From NCBI GenBank assembly GCA_963513935.1, contig OY740769.1, forward strand, positions 103,829,762 through 103,893,761: a DNA stretch of 64,000 nt, in the 5' to 3' direction. Positions 26,801-40,300 of this stretch are shown here, piece by piece. The first letter of the stretch is position 1, and each line of letters begins with the position of its first letter. A program made the position numbers and the translations under genes. The DNA is from Aphrophora alni (lineage: Eukaryota > Arthropoda > Insecta > Hemiptera > Aphrophoridae). The notes beneath the pieces are model-generated. The model was not told the origin of the DNA, did no database searches, and was given only the letters and a program-made list of their open reading frames with translations.

Positions 26801-29800
26801 AACTTTCTCGACACACCAAAATTACAATAGTAATAGTAATAGTGATGAGAATGAATTTCTTGTGAATTCTAGCGGAAATAAAATAGTTTGTGAGTTACAA
26901 ATTATTATTAACCGCTATTAAGTGAGAGTAATGATCGATTGGAATATACTGTTCCAGAGAATGTAAGAAAAAATTATGAAAATAATATTTTAGATGTTAT
27001 TCGTGACGAACCAGGCAATGCTACCAATAATTATTAACTTAATTTGGAATCTGCTTATCCATCAGATTGTGGCAATTTCCCGAATGAATTAGACAATGAT
27101 ATGAAACATTTCATAACTAGAAATGGGGATTGCAAACTACGTAGTCCATTTCCATAAAAAAAACCTCAAACAAATTGAAAGATAATTTTCTGAGAAATAA
27201 AAGTTCATAAAAACTGGATTAAAAATTTCAAGAAAATGGCTTTGTTACTCATTATAAAAAGATGTTTGATATTGTGAAGCTTGTTGGCGTTGTGGAGACA
27301 GAAAAACTACATCTTCCTCCACAAGGGTTTATTAGTATACGAGATTGGCAAGAGATTTCGAAGAAGTAGAAAATACACAAGGAGAGTAGTTTCATTTAAA
27401 AGCGTGTCATATTTAATTCGTGTGTAAAAAGGAAACTGTTGATTTTACCATGGAATTCAAGCTATGGAAAGAAACTAGTAATTGGGCGAAATTACTGGAT
27501 CTTCTTGTAAACATTACTGTTTGACATAAGCATTTTTTAATTTAGCCATTAGAAGTCATATTGAGAAGATAGGCATGCCAAATAGCAGAAATTTCTTGAT
27601 GGATGCCTTTTGAGCTATTACGATGCAGTACTGGAAGAGCAAATCAGTGGCCTAAAATATTATCAAAAGTATATAAGTCTTGAAAATAAATTAAAGCCTT
27701 TTGGTTTTTAATGAAATAAACGACCAGACGGGTCAAGGTTTAGCAGAAGAGATTTTGAATACTTTTGATTAGAAAGGGTTGAAGTTGTGTAAATGTTGTG
27801 GACAGGACTAGGTCGGTGCAGCAAACATGCATGGTGTTTATAAAGTTGTAAAATTTATAATACAGAAGAAACAGCCCAAAGCCAAATATATTCACTGTCC
27901 TGTGCACAATTTAAACTTAGTTTTAAATGACACTGTAACAAGAAAATATATTTTTGATTTAATTCAAAACCTGTATGATTTTTTTTTCAGTCAAAGCATT
28001 AAAAGATGTGAGATTCTGAGAATGACTCATTACTCTATTAAGAAACTTTGTACTACACATTGGATGTCATAAAAGAGCTCACCAAAATCACATTAACTTC
28101 ATCCAGAGTAGATGAAAAGACTCAAGCTATTATAGTGAAAAAACAAACGGACTGCTTTAGGTTTGTTTTTAAAGTTGTTTTGCGTTCTTTAATACTAGAA
28201 TCTACAAACATAGTATCAAAAGTACTTCAAAGACCTGAAACTGAGATTTTCAAGGCAACGTTTATGCTGAACAATAAAAAAAGAGGTTACCAATCTAAGA
28301 ATAGATTAGCCTACAATACTGCGATCCTAACATCAATGGCCATTACTCAGTATTGGAGGGTTCAAACTAATTTAAAAAATAAAAGAACGCGTATTCCAAA
28401 CGCGTGCACTGCCTATTTGTTGTTTTTGATTTTGCCTGTGGCAGTTCATTTTTCAAGTTAAAAACTATTTAGCCTACGACACAAGATGTCATAAGAAAGA
28501 CTTAGCGAACATAATGTACTAAGTTTTGAAAGTGAAATCGATAGGTCAATTGAAATTGTAAGACCTTTGCCTCTCAAAAAATAGCAATATCAAGAATGTT
28601 TTAAACTTAATTAAGTAACATTAAAACAAACTTACAGAATGTTTTTACATCTTCATAATATTTCAATTTTTTTTATTTCAATATTATGTCATTTCATATA
28701 ATTATATATTTAATGCTGACAGATATATGCTGCCATATATGTGAAGTATGTTATGTATTATAACAATTTAAAATATTTAATGTAAATTTTTCTTTGATTC
28801 CAGTCGTACCACTATCTCCTCTCCTCTTTTTTATAGTGAATGGTGTTCACGAATTTCTATATTAGGTGCCTGATAGTAGCCCTAGGTAAAGTGAGGAATT
28901 GAATATATTTATACAGGGGGAAAAGGACAATGATGGTCACAGTACTTTGATATGTTTATAACCAAGTTTATAAGTTATTTGTTGTTATACAACTTTTGTT
29001 TCCTTGACAAAGCCTATTTGTATTGTAAAATATTTAATGGTCAGCAATAATACAATGAAAAAAGGGTACTTACGTATTAACGCCACCGCAGCAGAAGTTG
29101 CGCATATATATATATATATATATAAGGTTTGGCCAGGTGTTTATGTGTATATATATATATATATATATACCCCTAATAACGCTTGTAAAAATCCTAATTT
29201 ACCTGAAATTGTGAAGTATTGTTGGGAAGGCTGGAACTCTTTGTAAGTATAGCTGAGAATATACGTTCATGCATCAACCTTCCCACTATTACTCTATTAG
29301 TGATTAAATGTCCTACACTCTCTCCTAAAGCAGGCATAAGTTGTGATTTCCCATTAGTTATCCACGTTGTTAATTGGTTTGTTAACACAACCTATATAAA
29401 AGAGTACAAATTAGTAATATAAATATTTCATTCTGATTATTCTAGAATTTATTACAAAATATAAAAACAAAAATATAATTTCTAAAATATTAAAAATAGC
29501 AGTGCCATTTTAGGTTTAATATAGAAAATCTTTGGATGGTTATACCCGGTTATATAATAACGACATATGATAATAATTTACAGGTGTAAACAGCATTTTA
29601 AAACTTTGAAGATATGTAATCTAATCACCAAAAGTTATGTCCTTGATGGTCTCATATGACAAAACTTCTTTACAAGAGGAGACTAAAAATGTTTTTCATA
29701 CATGGAAATAAATTTCAAATGTTCTAGTCAAATTAAATAATTATAATTACATGTGTATTTACATGATGCTAGTTTCCATTGTTTGTTCTGGTCAAATTTA

Positions 29801-31331
29801 AATAATAAAAATTTTGTTCCTTGAGAATTAAGAAATATTCTATTACCTTGAAATTGAGTTTTATATAGCTCAATTCCACTCTTTTACATAACTAAAAACA
29901 AACTTTTGATTTAGGCCTAATTAAAGTTCACAACCTACTAATCTAAAAAATTTGGTGAAAATGAGATAAAAAAAAATCTATGTGCATATTAATTAGAAAT
30001 ATAAAATTGATAAGAACTCCATAAAAAATGTTCTCCTAGATTAAGAGAATCTTTTTAGGTTTACAATATCAATATAAGAAGAAACTTAAGTTAGTGTTAA
30101 TAAAGTAAAAATCTATCATACACTATACAGTTGAGTTTCCTGAAGGTACTCGTGGGATACAGTTGAAAAAGGTAGAGATTATAAGGTTAATATGTTATCC
30201 CTTCACCCACTACCAACAAATAGATTTAAGACTTGTTAAAAAAAAAAAAATCTTTCCACTAAATCATAAGGAAAATTGAATATGAAATAAAACCAAGATA
30301 CAAATTTATTATTATTATTTTGTTGTTTCTTTTATCTTTTTAGTCAAACTTTTTTTAAATAGTAATACTATGATTTTATTGACTTTGAGCTTGTATTGGA
30401 TTGGCAAAAATAACAACAGCAACAACTATATAAACAATCTAGTACAATCAAGCTAATAATAGCTGTACAAAAAAAAAAGTTTGATAACCATGATAGGTTA
30501 GGTTAAGTTAATATTATTTAAGAAACTATCATAATATTCATATATCACTAAAAATTAAAATATTCTCGATATCAATCACCATCTTGTTTTATTACAGAAT
30601 ACATTAAGTTGGCTATAATACTTTGATTGACTCTGACTTCTACCGCAATATGTACAATGTTGTTTGGTAGTTATTTAATAAGTCAATGTACAGATTTTTT
30701 TTTTTAAATTGTCTAATTCTTTAACTACATAGGCCTACCTTTTTTGTAATATAATATTTAAATGCAGAAATAAACTTTATCACTGAAAAATAGAAAAGTA
30801 TGTTGTTAAAAGTAATATTTTCAACTAATAGCTTGTGTCTGATCTTCATCCATAACGTTAACATCCCAGTAAGCCTAGACGACAATGGCACAAACAACAT
30901 TCTATGGAAACATGTTTTAATAAAAACAAGTCATTAGACATGTAATATGCAATGGTCATGTTTGCCTATCAGTGGTCAAAATATAGTCAGACTATATATT
31001 AATACAGTATTCTAAATTTTCAAAATAATATTTTTTTTCATTTTTATGTTGAAATTTCGGTAAATGTCCAGTTGATACCATGTTGTGATTTAATATAGAA
31101 ATATCAAGAAATCATATTTTATATACCTCATAATTAAACAATTGGATCATCCGCTGGGAAGACCTTTTTCAAGTATGAAAATCCATTAATTCTGTCTAAA
31201 ATAAGCAATTTAAAAGTACGAAATCCTAGCCTTATTAGGTTAAAGGTATCTTTTTTACGGTAATGATTGTGAATATATTAAGTGTGTCATCGCTCAATGT
31301 TTATGTTCATCCGCACAAAGCAAAGAGGTCT

Positions 31332-31371
<40 letters not shown>

Positions 31372-34300
31372 CCTAACCAGACCTGGTAAAGAAACTACAC
31401 GTGTACACATATTTGTATATATACATATATATATATATATAATATTTAATTCCCAAGATCTAGTTCACATAATTCTGAAATCACATAATCAGTTATTATA
31501 AGACACTCTATTCTATTACCTATTCTTAACTTATGAAACCTAGACGCCTAGCTCATCATGTATTCTGATCATTGAATGCAAACTTTTAAATTGCTTATTT
31601 TAGACAGAAATAATGGATTTTCATACTTGAAAATGGTTTTCCCAGCTTAAGAATGATCCAACTGTTTCATAGTGCAGTATGTAAAATATGATTTCATAAA
31701 ATTTCTATATTTAATTGCATTGCTGTGTTAACTTGACATTTTCCGAAATTTCATAGTTAAATAATTACTTTTTTTTAAAATAATTTATAAAGTTAATGTT
31801 ATTTTTGAAATTACGAATTCCCATTCCAATGTGTAGGCCTATACAACCTATGCATACATGAATTTGGTACTTTTCATTTTGTAATTTTTCAGTGAAAAAG
31901 TAAATTCCACATTATGATATTATATTACAATTTCAAAATAAAGTGTGTAGTAAAAGAATTACACAAATTTTATAAAATAATATTAACATCGATTTATCAA
32001 ATAGCCTATCCTAATTAATGATAGTTTACATACTTTCCTTTGAAAAAAAACTCTTTTTTCAATAGCCTTAAACTTGTTTCTGGAAAAAATAATACATTTA
32101 TTTTCTTTCAACTTTAAACTGTTTAGATTAGGCTATTACGCTACAATACCTTAAAAATATTTATTACCTAACCAAATTTCGAAAAGTACAGAGGCTATAT
32201 AATATTCTACTCCATATAAGGAAATATGGTAGCCTATAACCAATAATTTTAATAATATTATTTATCTGCTTTTTATTTCATAACCTAAAATCAGTAAGCT
32301 TATAATTATAATTGTCAAATATAACCTATCACATTGTGCTTATTTTTAAAACTTACACTGATAATTTCATGGTACAAGTCTACATTTTAATTTTTTAAGC
32401 CTATTTCCAGACTTCGTATTGCCATTTGTAAAGAACCCTCTCGAGTTTTATTACCTCCAATAAATCCAGTAGAATGTACAAACATGCAACCTTCTATACC
32501 AGAAATCTTGCACAAGTCTTCATCCCTAAGTCCACGCCACACCTCAGGTAAAAATAAACGACATATGAAACTTTTAGCATTAACTGAAACTGCTTGAACA
32601 CGCCAATTATCATAGTTATCGGAAAATATTACAAATTTAATTAGTTTTTTTAGTTTTAGTTCATTTTCTAGATAAAATAAATGATCTTTCCATGGACAAT
32701 GCCCATGAGTAAGTTCTATAATTTCTCCACTTGAATGAAGCACATGGCGATTTAAGATTGCTTCTTTAACAAGCTTTCTAGCAGGCCACCAGACATTTCC
32801 AGCAAATTTTACTTTAAACTCCAACTCAGAACCTGTAAGTTTTTGCGCTGTCTTAAAAGCTTCAGATTCATTAAAGTCATTGCAATTCCATACTTTATTT
32901 AATCTTCCAACTCTCATACTCAAATTGGTCGTTATGGTATAACTCGGTTCTCCTTCAAACATTGGTACACCATTGTCTATTCCATCTATTTCTTGAATAA
33001 AATTTTCATATACATAATCAAACACAGCATTAATTAAACTCTCTTCTGCATCCATTCCTAATATATGCCTTAAGACTTGGTGTCCATAGTGACAGTAAAC
33101 TAGGCCTGCACTGCTAAGTTTAATTTTAAACTGTTTGCCTGGTATTATAGTACTCATACTTTCATTAAACTCCCTTTGATGATGGTCATACAAACGTTTT
33201 TTATGATCATATTCACCTCCAACATCAATAACAATGTCACACTGACTTAAATCACTTGGATTTCTGCTGCGAACTATTTCTGCTCCAGGATATAATAATT
33301 GTAACATATAAGTACCCAATGCTTCATCACAATGGAAAACTCCATTATGAGTGCCAATTTTAAATGGCGAATTTGTTAATTTCCGTTTGGATTGCGGTTC
33401 TTCACTCATTTTACAGAAGAATGTTGGTTTGAGGTTATGTTTAAATGTATACAATTTGAAACCTAATCTGTTAAAAAGATTAGGTTTAGTGAGAACACTA
33501 ACAGTAATAATTATTGAAACTTAAAGAGAATTTTATGGTGTTAGTCTAAATTCAGGTCACTCTATTAAATATTTATAATATATAAAAATGTAAATTAAAA
33601 TATAAAACACGCGGCACCTGAAAGCCAACTTTTTAAAAAGGTATATTCGAAATTCGAATATCATAGATACAAGATAACAGTTAGGAACAGGTAGTAGTAC
33701 ACAGTGTTGCCAATAACGAAAAGTAATTCCTCAAACAACGCTATATTCAACAAGTGGGTAAAATTCCACAATTTTTGAACTATCACACAGACTACAAAAA
33801 ACGAACTTTGACATGCAGTAGCAGACGCCGTATTTTTCAGTGAAACAAAAAATCATCGCTATAAGGGTCGCCACGGACCTTGACTGATGGTTTGGCAAGC
33901 GTTGGGTTAGGCGAGGGGAGGAGTGCGGGTACTTTCCTAAAAACATTTGTTTTCCAATGTCACAACTATGTCCGTGAACAAATTATGTATACCCGAATTT
34001 ACGATATCACACCTCCGAAACGGCCAGTTCAATTTTGACGAGAGACCTATCAAATTAAAGGAAATATTGTAAAATGTTATATTACGGAGGTTCAACTTTT
34101 TACATAACTTGTTATAATTTATATCTTGAAAAAAGTGGGAAAAAACAGTGATTTTTCGTGCGTAGAACTGAATAAAGCGGTTTTTTACATCGGAGTATTG
34201 AACAAACTAGAAGTTCTATCAAAAATATTTTCGAATACATATTTAAGATGAATTAATTTGCTACAACTTTTTCGCTGGAAGTTTGTTTCTACCACAAAAA

Positions 34301-37300
34301 TTAAAAAAAGTTCTCGACATTTATTAAAATAGTTACTGACTTTTTCATGTCATTTTGTTTAACTGTCTAATATTTTTCATTATTAAAAATTACACATAAT
34401 TTTAAAACTAAAATATATTTATACCGTTGTATGCGGAAATTCATGCAGAAAATGCATATGTAAGTTTCATTGTAGTTCTATTATTCTCACGATGTCTAGG
34501 AACGTGTAAAGGACAACGCGCTAATCGCTCTTGATTACTCTGTTTTGCCGTATTATAGCCTGATGCGCTGTTTCAGAATGAGTAGTAGCACCGATTCATC
34601 GGTCTAGATCAGTGGCGACCCTTATAGAGGAAAGTTTCTACTACTGTATATTCATCACCAAACCCGTACGCATTAATGCAGAAGTCTAGAAAAACTGTTT
34701 TGTTATTCAGCGTTCAGCGAGTCAATGGAAAACCGTCGAGGTTGAGATATAGGAAGCGTTTCCAAATTCAGCGCTGAAAGCTTCACTGGTTTAGCTTTTT
34801 AGACCCGTGAAAAGGCCAGGCGGGAAATGAAACTTGTTTAAATTTAAGTAAGTGAGGAGATTATAAGTTATTCGATTTATTTTAATTAATATGTCAAACA
34901 AAATTAAGGAGTAAGTTTTGATTTAGGGGTGAGTGATGACTATAATAATTTCTTGAATGTTAGTATTATTCTAATTAGGTAACCCACTACTGTACCGTAC
35001 TAGATTTTTAACCCTTATTACCACTATCATTATTATTCGACTGAACACTTCCTTAGATCTCATTTTTTTTGTATGATTATAGCTGAAATAGAGCTAATAC
35101 GGTACTTAAAATTTTATAAAATAGTTTACAATATTTGGTTATATCAAAGTTAGTCTACACACATTGTTCTTTTATAGTGTAACTGTAGTAACTAATTAAA
35201 ATTAGGAAGAAAATACTTTGTTTTTATTTTATAAAATTTTAAGTGTTAGTTCTGTTCAGCTGAAATAGAACTAATACTTAAAATTTCATAAAATTAAATT
35301 AAAAAATGTATTTTCTTCCTAATGTTTTGTTACTATAATTACACAATAAAAGAACAATTTCGATATAACCAAATTTATAATAAACTAACAAAATTTAGCA
35401 TTAAAATATCTAATTGTTCATTGTCAGCCATTGGCTTTTTTAAATAAAGTTGTCCATCCATGCACTTTTTAGGTTATGGCAGATCACAGGCAATGAAGCA
35501 AAATTAACATTTTTGATTTCCCTATTATCACAATTGGGAATTTGTTTTACCGAAGCATTGATACAAGCCATAGCAATGAGCAGATCTTTGCTTTTTTTTT
35601 TGTAGCCCTTGCTGAATCCAAAATCTTTGATGCTATGGTATTGTTAGATACCATACGGTAGAAAAGTCCAGTTTCGTCCAAGTTATAAATTTTGTGAGCT
35701 ATAAACTCCTCGGTCATAAGAATTTTTTGAAATGGTCACTAGCTGCAGAATCACAAAAGAGGCTCTTACCAGTCACAGAATTGGCATATGCCATAGCCAT
35801 TTTTAAAACGTTCTAGCCATCCCTGGCTATCTATAGAATTCAATCAGTGTTTTGTAGTTTTTTTTTTCAAACTTGAAGCTTTTTGAGCTAAAATCAGACC
35901 AAAAATCGGAATACCACGTTCTCGCTGAGCACTGTACCACACGAACAACGCATTATCTAAGGTTTAATTTTTGCTTTTTTAATTGGTTCCATGGCCCTCC
36001 AAACTGTCTTTTGTTATCATTTTGAAACAAAAATCCTCAATTTATTTTCAATTTTTCTACCAGTTAGACACCATTGAAGTTCCTACCCTAGTACAGCAGC
36101 TATTTTTTAAAATGATTCTCGATTCTCCCTTATCAACTCTATATACGGCAACTAACTTTTTGTCCATTATAACAATATATATATGTGATTCTCCCTTATC
36201 AACTCTATATAAGACATTTAACTTTTTGTCCATTATAACAATAATTTTTGTTAATAATTCTCCCTTATCAACTCTATATAAGACATCTAACTTTTTGTCC
36301 ATTATAACAATAATTTTTGTAAATGATTCTCCCTTATGAACTCTATATAAGGTATATCTATCCATTGTAACAACAATTTTTAAAAAATGATTCTCCCTAG
36401 TCAATTCTATATAAGCCCTCTAACTTTTTGTCCATTGTAACAACAATTTTTTTTAGTGATTCTCCTTTGTCAATTCTATATAGGGCCTCTAACCTTTTCT
36501 CCATTGACACAACAATTAAAAAAAAATTTTTTCACCATTTTCACGCACTGAACTACACTAAAAACCCCCACTCTTGACAAAATGTTAGAAAACTCTGTCT
36601 AATCTTGTAGTAACTAAATAAAGTACTGAATGACTACTATACTATTGTACTGACAATGTGACAAATTGACACAGTGGCATACAGCCCAAAGTAGAGAGGG
36701 GGGTGTAGACAAAGGGTGGGTCTACTAGACAAAGGGCTTTCAATTCCCTTCCTTCTTTAAATAACCTAAATCTTGCTCACTCAAAGGTGTGCGTTGTCAG
36801 GCGAGTCGCCCTAGGCTCTAAAGTAGTACCCTCCACTGCTAAAATGTACATGTCAAATACGTACTGTATTTATTAGATTCCAATGATAACCGATTAAAGA
36901 CAGTACCTTGGTGTTTTTACTCTATATTGGGCCACATTTTGATCGTAAGTTTAAACTTTAATAGGTCCAGATATCCGGTTAAATGCGGTCTGGATAAATG
37001 TGGTTTGAGACGGTCCAAAAAACCAATCTCAAGGAAGAATTTTGAAAAAACTCAAAATTCCAAAAATTTCAGTAAAATAAACCAAAACTAGTAGAAATAA
37101 GAGTAATAATTACATTCAGTATAGGGGAAAATAATGTAACTCGCCAAGGCTAGAAGCAACGTAAGATTGTCCGGACAGGAAAATTCGAGATTTCCGGTCT
37201 AAACATGTCCATAAGAGTTGAAACAGCTCAGTATTTACATTTCGAATAATTAATAAACAAATCCCAACTTATACAAAAAAACAGAACACTAACGCAATCT

Positions 37301-40300
37301 ATCCGCGGAAGTTGATAACCAAATTTTAACTTTGTAAATCTAGGAAATATAATTCAGTCCCATCAGAAGAAAATTAATAATAAATACTCAAGGGAAAACC
37401 GATAAAAGAAAACCTGGCCTATTGAAACTTTAATATATTGGCTATCTACCATAAAAAGCCCGAAACATAAACCAAAGCCGTTAAATAAATAAATAAAGGG
37501 ATAAGTGGACAAACACAATACCAGTGAAAGCAAAATATTCCATGACAACATTAACTAACCAGTACAAATAAGGCATAATAGCGAATTATCCCATAGATCA
37601 AAATATACTGTGAGATGAAGAATTAAATTATCTTTCCAATGGTCACCTCACAATTTTAGTAAAGGTCCGTTCAATTAAATACGAAATCTTCAAAGGTGAT
37701 GAACTCAGAGAAATTTACTTAGTCAAGTTACATAGGAAGCTAAGCCCCGCCTCCAGCTCGCTTTGTAATTGGTTGACGCCATTCATGGCGGCGATCTTCA
37801 AATCGTCTTAAAGATTAGCAATTTTCTAAATTAATAATTCAGGCATAAATAAAGAGTTTGTTTCTCAAAAATTAGTTTTAAATTAAATAGAATTAATTAG
37901 AACATGTAAATTAGGATATAATCATCATATCATAAAATCATTTTCAGTCACCAAAAATTGTATCCATTTAAGCCCATGCAAATAATCCGTACTATCGATT
38001 TTGGTAACGAGATTAAAAGTGAACCCCGATTTATGTATGAATTTCCTAAAAGGACGCTAGATCATTCCTAAGAGACGCTTAACCGGGACGGACGCATAAA
38101 ATTCACGCCGGCTCTATTCATTTGATTTTGACTTCAAAACGTCCAGAAATCACTACTAGGAAGAAGACAACAGATACTGGGTGAGAGAAAGCCAATTATA
38201 TGAACATTTCATGGTTATGAACTCCTATTTTCATCAAAATTAATAACCCAAAAATCTCATAGTGATCCAAACTTTTGTGTACCAAAGCCTACAACGATAA
38301 GACACTTTTGAACTCTTTTTTTTTAAATAATCATCCTCATCATTTAATGTTCTCACTAGATTTAAGTTAGTTAATAGTTAATTTTAAGATTTAAATGCAA
38401 ACTGTAATTAACTGTAGGTGTGGATGGATCCGGACGAATACCCCTAGCCCGAGATTTGTAATATAAGTTTAAAATATGAACAAAACCCGACTGAGACGAT
38501 TATAATTCATTCTTTTAATAACTCAATTTGTATAAATGATATTGATAATATTTTAATAGAATTTCAAGTGAATTTTTTTGTATAATTCAGTGATTGAGAA
38601 TCCCAAACTAACATTCAGTGAAGGGATCAGAGACAATAATATATTTTAAAATAATTGTAAAGATTTGAATTTTATTTGTTAACCATAATTAATTATTTAG
38701 GTCATTAAAGTTTTCTTTCTTTTATGGTTATTGTGTAAAACATATTTTGGTGTTTATTTCTTACTATAAATTAACCTAAGATTTAAAGTTTTTAAATTTT
38801 TCTAAAGGAGATAAATCAATTTAAATCACAGTAAATCAAAGTGACTCTCTATATAGATAAGTAAAGCATTCTTAGATTCAATTAAAATTGATTTAACCAA
38901 AGATTAACAATAATAAATCAGCTTATATTAAAGTGTGTATATAGAAATTGTAGCTTTCAGAGTACATGTTAAATTTTCAAAATTGAAATTTAACTATAAA
39001 AATAATGTCATCTTGTAGAATAATTAAAATAGAACAACTAATAATAATAAAACAAAACTGTAAAATAAATATTTAAAAAGTTATAGTCGAAAGAAAGAGG
39101 AGTAAAACAAAAAACTTTTGTAAATCAAAATTAATCGAAAAAGTAATAGTAAAGTAATGTGTTCATAAGACCAATTAATAATAATAATTAACCCAAATTA
39201 AAAAATAATTAAACCTAATTAAATAAAAAGGATAATAAAAACCAAATAGGAAAGAAGTGTCATAACTTGGGAACCAAAGAAACCAGGAAGAAGAGGGGAA
39301 CAGTTTTGGGACTTTTGGAATAGGAGGAACAATAATCAAAAAGAAAATTTTAAAGTTTTCCAAAAATAATAAAAATAAAAATGTTAAATTTACAAAATCT
39401 TAAAGTCACCATAACTCAAGAAAGGAAGGTTGCACAGATTCAAATAAAGTTTGGACAGAACCATGAAGAAAGGGGCTTCAAAATGAGCCAATCCAAAAGA
39501 AGATCGAGCGAAGCGAATGGGAGTTATGGCGAGTTGAAGAAATCAATGTTAGATAAACTCAATTTTCAGGTTATTACAAGAAATCAAGGTCGAGCGGTGA
39601 CGTATCTTGCTACGCCGAGTGGGGGAAGGCCTAACACCAAACAAGCAAAATACAAGAAAATCTAAACATTGAAATTAACAAAAAGAAAAATAGATAAAAA
39701 ACAATAGAGATAGAGACAGAATAGTTACATAAGCCATAAGGTGTTCAAAAACGTACTAATTAAGTGGGAAAACCAAAATAAAGTAAAGAAAAAAGAAACT
39801 AGAAAATATGATAAGGTTGGCTATTATAGTGTATAATAGTGTATAGGTAATTTTTTGGAGATCTGATTTGTAACGGATTAGATCGACAGTCTCGTACTAA
39901 CATCCAGGAAGAAACCACATTTCTAGTAAGACTGACAACGGAACTCGCCGTAAATAAAATTTGTTAGTATTCCAGTACTTCTCGAGGTTAAGTACGATTA
40001 CCACAAGAAGGGTCAGCCTTAGAAGAAGACGGCACTACATCCAAATTCAGCTTGCCGAAGTGAATTTAGTATGAACTACGGCAAATATTAAGGTCAAAAT
40101 TTTGTTGTTATCGCCGTAAAGAAGAATTTTAGAAGAATCAACGGTACCAGGAGAAGAAAAGGAGAAAGAAGGACTTCTGAAGATTCATTGGAGGAAGACA
40201 TCACTGGGCGAATTCTTCAGGGACCACAATCATCCAAAGTCTGAGAGAGGATATATCAGCTCTACTCAACTTATAAAAGGTACCGCATAAATCAAGAATT

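Noticed and set aside
29004..29246. 80-codon plus-strand frame
   Set aside because: It runs through AT microsatellites and a truncated MITE and overlaps the real RAD51C exon on the other strand.
33410..33454. N-terminal extension of MYG1 upstream of the ATG
   Set aside because: The extension begins at TTG, not ATG; the first ATG is at 33409 with a good context.
35983..36404. Two long overlapping frames on opposite strands, possibly a small repeat protein
   Set aside because: They arise from the 67-bp tandem repeat. Only the minus-strand reading has meaning, as transposase HTH units.
37740..37805. GC-box plus ATTGG cluster as a promoter
   Set aside because: No transcript, exon or conserved start could be linked to it; mentioned only in the surrounding stretch.
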